Shown here: positions 1-5,672 of the stretch, one piece after another
How the letters are laid out: each line of letters starts with the position of its first letter
How positions within the stretch are numbered: position 1 is the stretch's first letter
Source: Chloroflexota bacterium
GTDB taxonomy: Bacteria; Chloroflexota; Chloroflexia; Thermomicrobiales; UBA6265
DNA: 6,813 nt
Assembly: GCA_023415845.1 (NCBI GenBank)
Contig: JAEZJB010000475.1
Location: forward strand, 1-6,813
Direction: 5' to 3'
Notes under the pieces: model-generated
Seen by the model: the letters and a program-made list of their open reading frames with translations, nothing else
The model's database searches: none
Told to the model about the DNA's origin: nothing
Program-made: the position numbers and the translations under genes

Positions 1-1
1 G

Positions 2-2395
2 TCGAAAACCCTCGCCGCGGACGGCTATCAGGTGGTCGTCGTCACCGGCGATTCCGACCTGCTTCAACTCGTCGGTGAAAACGTGCTGGTCGTCCTCCCG
101 GGTGCCCGCCGGTTTGGCGATGTCCGCGAGTTCGACGTACCTGCCGTCTTCGAACGCTATGGTTTCGGGCCCGAATACGTCCCCGACTACAAGGCGCTGG
201 TCGGCGACACCTCGGACAACATTCCGGGTGTGCCGGGTATTGGCGAAAAGACGGCGAAGTCTCTCATCGCCACCTACGGCCCCCTTGAAGAGATCCTGGC
301 GCACCGGGAAGAAGTCACCCCCACCCGTGCGCGCAATGCGCTGATCGAGCACGGCGACAACGCCCCGCTTTCCAAGCACCTTGCGACCATCGTGCGCGAC
401 TTGCCGATTGAATGCGATTTGGAGGAAGCCAGGGTCGGCCGCTTCGACCGCGACGAGGTTTCCGAACTGTTCCGCGAGCTCGAGTTCCGCTCCTTCCTTG
501 CCAAGTTGCCCGACTCCATCCTCAGCGGAACAACTACGACCGTGCCCGTCGTCGAGCGAGAGCCATCCATCCAGACGGTGGTTGACACCACCGAGAAACT
601 TGACCACCTGCTCCAGCGCATCGCGGAGACGATGACGATTGCGCTGGATGTCGAAACCACTTCGACCGATCCGATTGCCGCTCGCCTCGTCGGCATTGCC
701 GTCGCGGTCAATGATCACGAGTCGTTCTACATTCCGGTCGGCCACAACGAGGGTCAGCAACTCGACGCTGATGCCGTCCGCACCGCTCTCGATCCCGTGA
801 TTGCCGACCCGGCCGTCACGCTCTACACCCATCACGGCAAGTACGACCTCCAGGTCCTGACCCGCCACGGCTACACCGATCGGCCGATCACGTTCGACAC
901 GATGATCGCCGCCTACCTGCTCGGCGAGTCCTCGATTCGCCTCAAGGACCTCGCCTTCACTCGCCTCGGCATCGAGATGACCGAGATCGGAGAACTGATC
1001 GGCACCGGTCGCAACCAGGCCACCATGGATACCGTTGCCATCGATCTCGCCGCACCCTACGCCTGCGGCGACGTCGAATCGACCTTTGCGCTCGTCGCCC
1101 CTCTCAAGGCGCAGATCGTCGAACGCGAGCAGCTGGACCTGTTGGAAAACCTGGAGGTCCCGCTCATCAACGTGCTGATGCACATGGAGCGAGCCGGCGT
1201 TGCCATTGACCGCGAAGAACTCGCTGAATACTCTGCGGAACTCGGGCAACGCATCGACGAGATCAAACGCGAAGTCAGCGAGATCGCCGGTGAAAAGGTC
1301 AATCTCGGTTCCAACAAGCAACTCGCGACCCTGCTGTTCGAAACGCTCAGCCTCCCCTCCGGCCGCAAGACCAAGACCGGGTATTCGGTCGACTCTGATG
1401 TCCTCGAGGGAATCCGTGACCAGCACCCCCTCGTTCCGCTCATCCTCGAATACCGCACGCTCTCCAAACTCAAGTCGACCTACGTCGATGCCCTGCCCAC
1501 CGTCGTCGATCCCGCCACTCAGCGCGTGCACACCAACTTCAACCAGACCATTGCCGCCACCGGTCGGCTCTCATCGGTCAACCCGAACCTCCAGAACATC
1601 CCGATCCGCACCGAACTCGGCCGCCGCGTCCGGCGCGCGTTCGTTGCCGACCATCGCCCGGAATACCGCCTCTACGACAACGCCACCCTCCTGGCGGCCG
1701 ACTACTCTCAGATGGAATTGCGCATCCTCGCCCACGTGTCGGGGGAACCATTCCTGATCGAGGCGTTCCGCAACGGCGAGGACATCCATCGCGCCACCGC
1801 CGCCCTGGTCGCCGGTGTCAAGCAGGAGGAAGTGACATCCGACCAGCGGCGCATCGCCAAGACGGTGAATTTCGGCATTCTTTATGGCATGCAGGCCTTT
1901 GGGCTCTCCCGCGACACCGGCATGGCGCGGGGCGACGCCCAGGCGTTCATCGACGCCTACTGGGCCCGCCTCCCGAAAGTGAAGGAGTTCTTTGACCGCG
2001 TCATCGCCGACGGCATCCGCGACGGATACGTCTCGACCATCCGCGGCCGCCGTCGTTATCTGCCCGACCTGCAATCCTCCAACGGCCAACGCCGCATGGG
2101 AGCCCAGCGGATGGCAATGAACATGCCGATTCAGGGCACCCAGGCCGATATCGTCAAGCAGGCGATGCTGGACCTTGAGTCCCGCCTGCTCGACCTCAGG
2201 CTGCCCGCGCGCATGATCCTCCAGGTCCACGACGAACTCGTCCTCGAACTGGACGAATCCGCCCTGAAGGAGACGGCCGAGGTCGTCCGTGACACCATGG
2301 AGAACGCGTTCGTGCTCGACGTGCCGACCATCGTCGAAGCGCGCACCGGGCAGAATTGGGAGGACATGCAGCCCTACGAATTCGCTCAGGACTGA
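2..2395 (+). CDS. polA: DNA polymerase I, 5'-truncated by the window edge
   Basis: This gene encodes DNA polymerase I, which fills repair gaps and replaces Okazaki RNA primers in the cytoplasm. The frame is open from base 2 and the first codons already align inside the 5'-nuclease domain, so roughly 125 N-terminal residues lie upstream. The GTG at 32 is not a start. Counting the codon at base 2 as residue 1 (797 in all), the TGDSD metal site (D17, D19) and the GDTSDN/helix-hairpin-helix region (about 62-93) mark the nuclease. The 3'-5' exonuclease follows (about 190-370), with DVE (D216, E218), KYD (D282) and YACGD (Y353, D357) all kept, so proofreading is probably active. The polymerase domain has motif A DYSQMELR (D567, E572), motif B RRIAKTVNFGILYG (R616, K620, F624, Y628) and motif C QVHDE (H743, D744, E745). 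F at the 762-equivalent position predicts discrimination against dideoxynucleotides. The stretch before motif A is about 8 residues longer than in E. coli or Taq. The stop is TGA. Confidence 0.97.
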   Translation, partial: SKTLAADGYQVVVVTGDSDLLQLVGENVLVVLPGARRFGDVREFDVPAVFERYGFGPEYVPDYKALVGDTSDNIPGVPGIGEKTAKSLIATYGPLEEILAHREEVTPTRARNALIEHGDNAPLSKHLATIVRDLPIECDLEEARVGRFDRDEVSELFRELEFRSFLAKLPDSILSGTTTTVPVVEREPSIQTVVDTTEKLDHLLQRIAETMTIALDVETTSTDPIAARLVGIAVAVNDHESFYIPVGHNEGQQLDADAVRTALDPVIADPAVTLYTHHGKYDLQVLTRHGYTDRPITFDTMIAAYLLGESSIRLKDLAFTRLGIEMTEIGELIGTGRNQATMDTVAIDLAAPYACGDVESTFALVAPLKAQIVEREQLDLLENLEVPLINVLMHMERAGVAIDREELAEYSAELGQRIDEIKREVSEIAGEKVNLGSNKQLATLLFETLSLPSGRKTKTGYSVDSDVLEGIRDQHPLVPLILEYRTLSKLKSTYVDALPTVVDPATQRVHTNFNQTIAATGRLSSVNPNLQNIPIRTELGRRVRRAFVADHRPEYRLYDNATLLAADYSQMELRILAHVSGEPFLIEAFRNGEDIHRATAALVAGVKQEEVTSDQRRIAKTVNFGILYGMQAFGLSRDTGMARGDAQAFIDAYWARLPKVKEFFDRVIADGIRDGYVSTIRGRRRYLPDLQSSNGQRRMGAQRMAMNMPIQGTQADIVKQAMLDLESRLLDLRLPARMILQVHDELVLELDESALKETAEVVRDTMENAFVLDVPTIVEARTGQNWEDMQPYEFAQD

Positions 2396-2407
2396 CCTCG
2401 CCTGCGG

Positions 2408-2413
2408 TACAAT
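2408..2413 (+). promoter_or_regulatory. possible -10 hexamer TACAAT between polA and the zinc-ribbon gene
   Basis: TACAAT matches five of six bases of the -10 consensus and lies 13 bases after the polA stop. The best-spaced upstream hexamer (CTCAGG, 2385-2390) is a poor -35, and no TG extension precedes the -10. If it is used, transcription would start near 2420, at the foot of the hairpin at 2421-2437. A TTGACC at 2413-2418 resembles a -35, but no good -10 follows it at 16-18 bases. The downstream gene may instead be reached by read-through from polA. Confidence 0.3.
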
Positions 2414-2420
2414 TGACCTA

Positions 2421-2442
2421 TCCGCTCACCGAGCGGAATTTT
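2421..2442 (+). terminator. weak candidate intrinsic terminator or 5'-end hairpin after polA
   Basis: TCCGCTC (2421-2427) pairs perfectly with GAGCGGA (2431-2437) across an ACC loop. ATTTT follows directly (2438-2442) and then GTC. The 7-bp GC-rich stem plus short T-run, 25 bases past the polA stop, fits a weak terminator. It also fits a stabilising hairpin at the 5' end of a transcript started from TACAAT at 2408. The two readings conflict, and the sequence alone does not decide between them. Confidence 0.4.
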
Positions 2443-2462
2443 GTCGTGTGTCATATGGGTTC

Positions 2463-2467
2463 AGGAG
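2463..2467 (+). promoter_or_regulatory. Shine-Dalgarno site that fixes the zinc-ribbon start
   Basis: AGGAG lies 9 bases upstream of the GTG at 2477. This is what selects that GTG, and the resulting MPTYAYRC N-terminus, over the longer in-frame reading from TTG at 2441. The longer reading would put twelve unconserved residues in front and carry the ribosome site inside the gene. Confidence 0.8.
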
Positions 2468-2476
2468 TCTCCGTAC

Positions 2477-2791
2477 GTGCCAACCTATGCCTATCGCTGC
2501 ACCAATTGCGCGCACGAATTCGAAGCCTTCCAGAAATTCTCGGATGATCCCCTGAAGGAATGTCCCGAATGTGGCGCGGAAATTCGGCGGATCTTCCAGC
2601 CGGTCGGAATCGTCTTCAAGGGGTCCGGCTGGTACATCACCGACAGTCGCAAGGGCTCGGACAAGAGCGACTCGGGATCGTCGGCCAAACCGTCCACCAC
2701 CGAAACTGCGGCCCCGAAGGCCGAAAAGCCGGCCAGCACCAGCACCGCTTCGAGTGAGGCGCCTGCAACCACCAAAGCAGCTGCAGATTAG
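2477..2791 (+). CDS. FmdB-family zinc-ribbon protein
   Basis: This is a 104-residue protein of the FmdB/putative regulatory zinc-ribbon family. It begins MPTYAYRC, the family's typical N-terminus, from a GTG codon behind a well-placed AGGAG. Two CxxC pairs (C8/C11 and C29/C32) form a single zinc knuckle. The stretch after it, IRRIFQPVGIVFKGSGWYITD (about 36-56), is the conserved second half of the domain. From about residue 57 the tail is low-complexity, rich in Ser, Thr, Ala, Lys and Pro, and is presumably disordered. The biochemical role of these small proteins is not established: the name comes from a methylotroph regulator, and most homologues are annotated only by domain. It sits 81 bases after polA, and its TAG stop overlaps the ribosome-binding site of the short ORF that follows. 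This suggests one transcript continuing into cysS. Confidence 0.9.
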   Translation: MPTYAYRCTNCAHEFEAFQKFSDDPLKECPECGAEIRRIFQPVGIVFKGSGWYITDSRKGSDKSDSGSSAKPSTTETAAPKAEKPASTSTASSEAPATTKAAAD

Positions 2792-2799
2792 GACGATTC

Positions 2800-2889
2800 A
2801 TGCGGTATCCGTCTTTCGATCAGGCGTTCACCAATCCGGTCATCCCATCCCACGCCTGCCGGTGTTGCTGCACGTGTAGGTGGGGGTAG
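2800..2889 (+). CDS. putative poly-cysteine leader peptide of cysS
   Basis: This is a 29-codon ORF from ATG to TAG in the spacer before cysS. It has an AGGA site (2790-2793) 6 bases before the ATG, overlapping the upstream gene's stop codon. The first 19 residues are unremarkable (MRYPSFDQAF...). The last ten read CRCCCTCRWG, with cysteines at 20, 22, 23, 24 and 26 (codons TGC, TGT, TGC, TGC, TGT between 2857 and 2877). Cysteine is rare in the neighbouring proteins, so five in ten codons just before the gene for cysteinyl-tRNA synthetase is hard to attribute to chance. Leader peptides rich in the regulated amino acid are the known design of ribosome-stalling attenuators, and polycysteine leader ORFs before sulfur genes are known in mycobacteria. 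The stop codon lies inside the 5' arm of the hairpin at 2879-2907. A stalled ribosome would therefore block that hairpin. Translation and function are inferred, and the peptide itself probably has no activity. Confidence 0.65.
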   Translation: MRYPSFDQAFTNPVIPSHACRCCCTCRWG

Positions 2890-2928
2890 GTCGCGCCTGC
2901 CCCCATCCCCGCCAGGGTCACCTCCACC
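2821..2928 (+). promoter_or_regulatory. candidate cysteine-responsive attenuator region upstream of cysS
   Basis: Several competing RNA pairings can be read here. CAGGCGT (2821-2827) pairs with ACGCCTG (2852-2858). GGTGGGGGTAGG (2879-2890) pairs with CCTGCCCCCATC (2896-2907) as a 12-bp stem with two G-U pairs and a 5-base loop. The same G-rich arm can instead pair with CCTGCC (2855-2860) or with CCTCCACC (2921-2928). CGCCTGCC occurs twice (2853-2860 and 2894-2901), which is what makes these alternatives possible. The Cys codons (2857-2877) lie between the arms. No T-run follows the strong stem, so it is not a standard intrinsic terminator. Control through Rho or through ribosome access to cysS would be more likely. 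The two G-U pairs would be A-C mismatches in RNA from the other strand, so the fold favours + strand RNA. Confidence 0.5.
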
Positions 2929-2959
2929 AGCCGCGTCACCGAATGAAGGACCAACCTGC

Positions 2960-4384
2960 ATGGCCGCCACCGTCGCCACCGACCTCCGTCTGTACAACAC
3001 CCTGACCAGGCGCGAGGAACCATTCACCACCATCGAACCCGGCAAAGTCGGCATGTACGTCTGCGGTGTCACTGTCTACGACTCCGCGCACATTGGGCAT
3101 GGCATGTCGGCCATCGTCTTCGATGCCCTCCGACGGTACCTGCTCCACCTCGGTTACGACGTTCGTTACGCCCAGAACTTCACCGACGTTGACGACAAGA
3201 TCATCAACCGCGCCAACGCCGAAGAGATCGACCCCAACGATCTGGTCGAATCGCTGATCGCCGAGTGGACCGAGGAGATCACGGCCTTCAACGTACTGCC
3301 GGCGACGGTCAATCCTCGTGCCACCCAGGAAATTCCTGAAATCATCACCATGATTGAGGGGTTGGTCGAGGGCGGCCATGCCTACCCATCCAATGGCGAT
3401 GTCTTTTTCCGCGTCCGCTCGTTCCCTCGCTATGGCGCCCTCTCCGGCCGCAACATCGAGGACCTCGAGAGCGGGGCTCGCATCGACGTCAACGGGAGCA
3501 AGGAGGATCCCCTCGACTTCGCGCTCTGGAAAGCGGCGAAGCCGGGCGAGCCATCCTGGCCAAGCCCGTGGGGTGAAGGACGTCCCGGTTGGCATATCGA
3601 GTGCTCGGCGATGTGCACGCACCATCTCAACGGCGTCGTCGATATCCATGGCGGCGGCCGCGACCTCATCTTCCCCCATCACGAAAACGAGATCGCCCAA
3701 TCCGAAGCCTTCTCCGGGACACACCCATTCGCCCGCTACTGGATCCACAACGGCATGCTCCAGCTCAACGGCGAGAAGATGTCGAAGTCGCTCGGCAACG
3801 TGGTCTGGCTGAAGGAACTGATCGCCCGGAACCGGGAGATGGCGTTCCGGCTCCAGGTCCTGCAGACGCACTACCGCTCGCCGCTGAACTACACGGATGC
3901 CGGCCTCGAGGCGGCCCAGGCTGGTCTTGAGCGCCTAATCTCCGCCGCCCGACCCGAACCTGAGGCGACGTCGGACAACCAGATCGTCACGGGTGACAAC
4001 CTCGTTGTCCTTGCTGATGAAGTTGACCAGCGTTTCCACCAGGCCCTCAACGACGACTTCAACACGCCCGTCGCCATCGCCGCCCTCTTCGATCTTTCGC
4101 GGGCAATCAACCGCATGCGCTCGCAGGCCGGTGGTACCCCCCGGTTCCGCCAGGCTCAGGCCAAACTCGTGGAGCTGGCCGGGGTGCTCGGTCTGATTCT
4201 CGATGAGCCTGCTGCCGCGCCCGTCAGCGACGCCGCGCCGTTCATTGATCTCCTGATTGAGGTCAGGGCCAGCCTCCGCGCCGCAAAACAGTGGGACGCG
4301 GCGGACCAGATTCGCATCGGTCTCCAGGACCGCGGCATCATCCTCGAAGACTCACCCTCTGGCACCACGTGGAAGAAGCAATAA
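2960..4384 (+). CDS. cysS: cysteinyl-tRNA synthetase
   Basis: This is a class I aminoacyl-tRNA synthetase that charges tRNA-Cys with cysteine using ATP. The 474-residue length is normal for the family, and GAAGGA (2945-2950) sits 9 bases before the ATG. The Rossmann catalytic domain carries the HIGH motif (H44-H47) and KMSKS (273-277). The active-site zinc that recognises the cysteine thiol should be bound by C35 (in MYVCGVTVYD), C215 (in GWHIECSAM), H240 and E244 (in FPHHENEIAQSE), and all four are present. W211 matches the conserved tryptophan next to the substrate pocket. The NFTDVDDKIINRAN segment (73-86) is also characteristic. The DALR-like helical tRNA-binding region runs from about 350 to the end. 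The 168-base leader contains the proposed poly-Cys peptide, so expression may respond to charged tRNA-Cys. The TAA is 2 bases before the rlmB start, indicating an operon with translational coupling. Confidence 0.98.
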   Translation: MAATVATDLRLYNTLTRREEPFTTIEPGKVGMYVCGVTVYDSAHIGHGMSAIVFDALRRYLLHLGYDVRYAQNFTDVDDKIINRANAEEIDPNDLVESLIAEWTEEITAFNVLPATVNPRATQEIPEIITMIEGLVEGGHAYPSNGDVFFRVRSFPRYGALSGRNIEDLESGARIDVNGSKEDPLDFALWKAAKPGEPSWPSPWGEGRPGWHIECSAMCTHHLNGVVDIHGGGRDLIFPHHENEIAQSEAFSGTHPFARYWIHNGMLQLNGEKMSKSLGNVVWLKELIARNREMAFRLQVLQTHYRSPLNYTDAGLEAAQAGLERLISAARPEPEATSDNQIVTGDNLVVLADEVDQRFHQALNDDFNTPVAIAALFDLSRAINRMRSQAGGTPRFRQAQAKLVELAGVLGLILDEPAAAPVSDAAPFIDLLIEVRASLRAAKQWDAADQIRIGLQDRGIILEDSPSGTTWKKQ

Positions 4385-4386
4385 CC

Positions 4387-5373
4387 ATGGCAAGCATCAC
4401 GGCTCGCGGATCAAACGGCCCCGGCAGGAATCAGGGACGTCCTCGCCGCGACGACGATCGCTCAGGTCGTCCCAGCCGGGGTGGTCGGCCCCAGTCTCCC
4501 GGCTCCGATCGCAAATCCAGCGGAGATCGCGCCTCTGGCGGACGCCCGACCGGCCGTCCACCCCGCTCGGGCGGAAACGTTCCGCGACCGGGCGGGGGCA
4601 ATCCCGATGGACCGCGCGGTAGCGGACGTCGGCGTCCCGCCCCCTTCACCATCAAGGGCGAAGCGCTCTTTGGCCGCAATGCGGTGCTTGAGTCTCTTCG
4701 CTCAGGCAAACGCGAACCGACCAGACTGTGGGTCGCCGAAGGCATGCGCCAGGACCCGCGGGTCGACGAGATCATCCGTCTTGCCCGCGAGGCCGAAGTC
4801 CTCGTCGATACCGTCCCGCGCAACCTGCTCGACGACCAGGAACCGGACGTCAATCATCAGGGCGTGCTGCTCGAAACGTCCGCCTATCCCTTCGCCGACC
4901 TCGCCGACATCATCGAGGCCGAAGGGAACGTGCTCGTGCTTGACCACCTGCAGGACCCGCAGAACGTCGGCACGCTGCTCCGGGCTGCCGATGCGGCCGG
5001 TGTTGCCGGTGTGATCATTCCCGCCGACCGCGCCGCCACCGTCACTCCAGCCGTGGTGAACTCATCGGCCGGGGCGGTCGAGCATGTACCTATCGCCGAA
5101 GTCGCCAATCTCGGCCACGCGCTGGACAAGCTTGAGGCATCGGGCCGCTGGATCATTGGTCTCGACGGCGGCGACGATTCCCAAAACCTCTTCGCTACCG
5201 ATCTCCCGCTTCCTGCGGCGCTCGTCGTCGGCTCGGAAGGTCCCGGCCTGACGCCCAACATCCGCAAGCGCTGCCAGCTCATTGTTTCGCTGCCGATGCG
5301 CGGCGAAGTCGAGTCACTCAACGCGGCCACTGCCGGTTCGATCGCGCTCTTCGATCTGGTTCGTCGCGGCTAA
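4387..5373 (+). CDS. rlmB: 23S rRNA 2'-O-methyltransferase, SpoU/TrmH family (RlmB-like)
   Basis: This 328-residue SAM-dependent methyltransferase is predicted to methylate a guanosine ribose in 23S rRNA (position 2251 in E. coli RlmB). The ATG at 4387 lies 2 bases after cysS, with GGAAGAAG (4371-4378) as its ribosome site inside the cysS end. Residues 1 to about 86 are low-complexity, rich in Arg, Gly, Pro and Ser, and are probably a disordered RNA-binding extension. A substrate-binding domain follows (about 87-165: FGRNAVLESL, then VNHQGVLLE). The knotted SPOUT domain has motif 1 LDHLQDPQNVGTLLRAAD (N193, G195, R199), motif 2 VVGSEGPGL (E284) and motif 3 LPMRGEVESLNAATAGSIAL (S310, L311, N312). 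The pairing of cysS with an rlmB-type gene is common in several phyla and supports the assignment. Other TrmH-family rRNA or tRNA targets cannot be excluded from sequence alone. Transcription should stop at the hairpin beginning 41 bases downstream. Confidence 0.92.
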   Translation: MASITARGSNGPGRNQGRPRRDDDRSGRPSRGGRPQSPGSDRKSSGDRASGGRPTGRPPRSGGNVPRPGGGNPDGPRGSGRRRPAPFTIKGEALFGRNAVLESLRSGKREPTRLWVAEGMRQDPRVDEIIRLAREAEVLVDTVPRNLLDDQEPDVNHQGVLLETSAYPFADLADIIEAEGNVLVLDHLQDPQNVGTLLRAADAAGVAGVIIPADRAATVTPAVVNSSAGAVEHVPIAEVANLGHALDKLEASGRWIIGLDGGDDSQNLFATDLPLPAALVVGSEGPGLTPNIRKRCQLIVSLPMRGEVESLNAATAGSIALFDLVRRG

Positions 5374-5413
5374 CCAACTCGTCAACTCCAATCACACACT
5401 TCGGCGACAGGCC

Positions 5414-5455
5414 AAGCAGGCCAGGACGGTATCTCCCGTCCTGGCCTGCTTTGTG
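5414..5455 (+). terminator. strong intrinsic terminator after rlmB
   Basis: AAGCAGGCCAGGACGG (5414-5429) pairs perfectly over 16 bp with CCGTCCTGGCCTGCTT (5436-5451), with a 6-base loop TATCTC. The 3' arm ends in CTTTGTGTG, a short T-rich tract. An additional perfect 7-bp match, TCACACA (5392-5398) with TGTGTGA (5452-5458), extends the helix across a 15-base bulge on the 5' side. The other strand has no T-run after the stem, so it should act on + strand transcripts and close the cysS-rlmB unit. Confidence 0.85.
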
Positions 5456-5460
5456 TGAGC

Positions 5461-5517
5461 CTCCATCCAATGGTGAATCTCGTCGGCACCACCCCGGGAA
5501 GATCTGCCGCGATGGAG
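5461..5517. repeat. 7-bp inverted repeat in the rlmB-amidase spacer
   Basis: CTCCATC (5461-5467) is the exact reverse complement of GATGGAG (5511-5517), and a weaker TGGTG/CACCA pair lies inside (5471-5475 and 5487-5491). This could fold but may be chance at this length. The rest of the spacer between the terminator and the promoter at 5576 shows no convincing gene, RNA or further repeat. Confidence 0.2.
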
Positions 5518-5575
5518 CGTAGATGCTTCCAACCTGCCTGATTGCGCGACTCCACGCCCCAGCACCCCTCCGAGT

Positions 5576-5604
5576 TTGACAGCCAGTCACATGCTCGATA
5601 AAGT
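5576..5604 (+). promoter_or_regulatory. sigma70-type promoter for the amidase gene
   Basis: A perfect -35 TTGACA (5576-5581) is separated by exactly 17 bases from TAAAGT (5599-5604), which matches four of six -10 positions including the invariant A2 and T6. The predicted start is near 5611, giving a leader of about 60 bases to the ATG at 5673. It lies after the rlmB terminator, so the amidase should form its own transcription unit. Confidence 0.65.
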
Positions 5605-5615
5605 GTACGTACACT
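5602..5615. promoter_or_regulatory. perfect 14-bp palindrome, operator-like
   Basis: AGTGTACGTACACT (5602-5615) is its own reverse complement over all 14 bases. It overlaps the 3' half of the predicted -10 and covers the predicted transcription start, the place where a dimeric repressor would block RNA polymerase. No regulator gene is in the window, so the binding protein is unknown. Chance is possible but unlikely for a perfect 14-mer at this position. Confidence 0.5.
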
Positions 5616-5672
5616 ACCGTCGCACCATGCATGTGGCGACCGAACGAGCACGACTGCGTCGGAGCAAGGTCC

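Noticed and set aside
1571..2230. 219-codon open frame on the - strand
   Set aside because: It is antisense to the polymerase domain of polA, and its composition is a mirror of the polA codons.
2441..2476. TTG start giving a longer zinc-ribbon protein
   Set aside because: The family starts at MPTYxYxC, which is exactly encoded from the GTG at 2477 behind AGGAG.
2879..2907. Leader hairpin as an intrinsic terminator
   Set aside because: The 12-bp stem is strong, but the bases after it (CCCGCCAGGG) contain no T-run, so ordinary intrinsic termination is not supported.
2914..2940. T-box riboswitch before cysS
   Set aside because: AGGGT and CCGCG both occur here and loosely recall the T-box sequence, but the conserved core is not continuous and no Stem I elements are visible. 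The Cys-rich leader ORF is a better explanation.
2936..3871. 311-codon open frame on the - strand
   Set aside because: It is the antisense shadow of cysS, whose zinc ligands and HIGH/KMSKS motifs are intact on the + strand.
4291..4386. GTG-initiated 32-residue N-terminal extension of RlmB
   Set aside because: It would overlap the cysS end by about 94 bases. The ATG at 4387 has a ribosome site at 4371-4378 and the usual tight spacing to cysS.
5461..5575. Possible tRNA or small RNA gene in the rlmB-amidase spacer
   Set aside because: Both strands were read for a cloverleaf and T-loop consensus, and none was found. Only a 7-bp inverted repeat is visible.
5631..5672. Upstream in-frame ATG (5631) as the amidase start
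   Set aside because: No Shine-Dalgarno site precedes it, it would begin only about 20 bases after the predicted transcript start, and it adds 14 residues before an already long Tat n-region.
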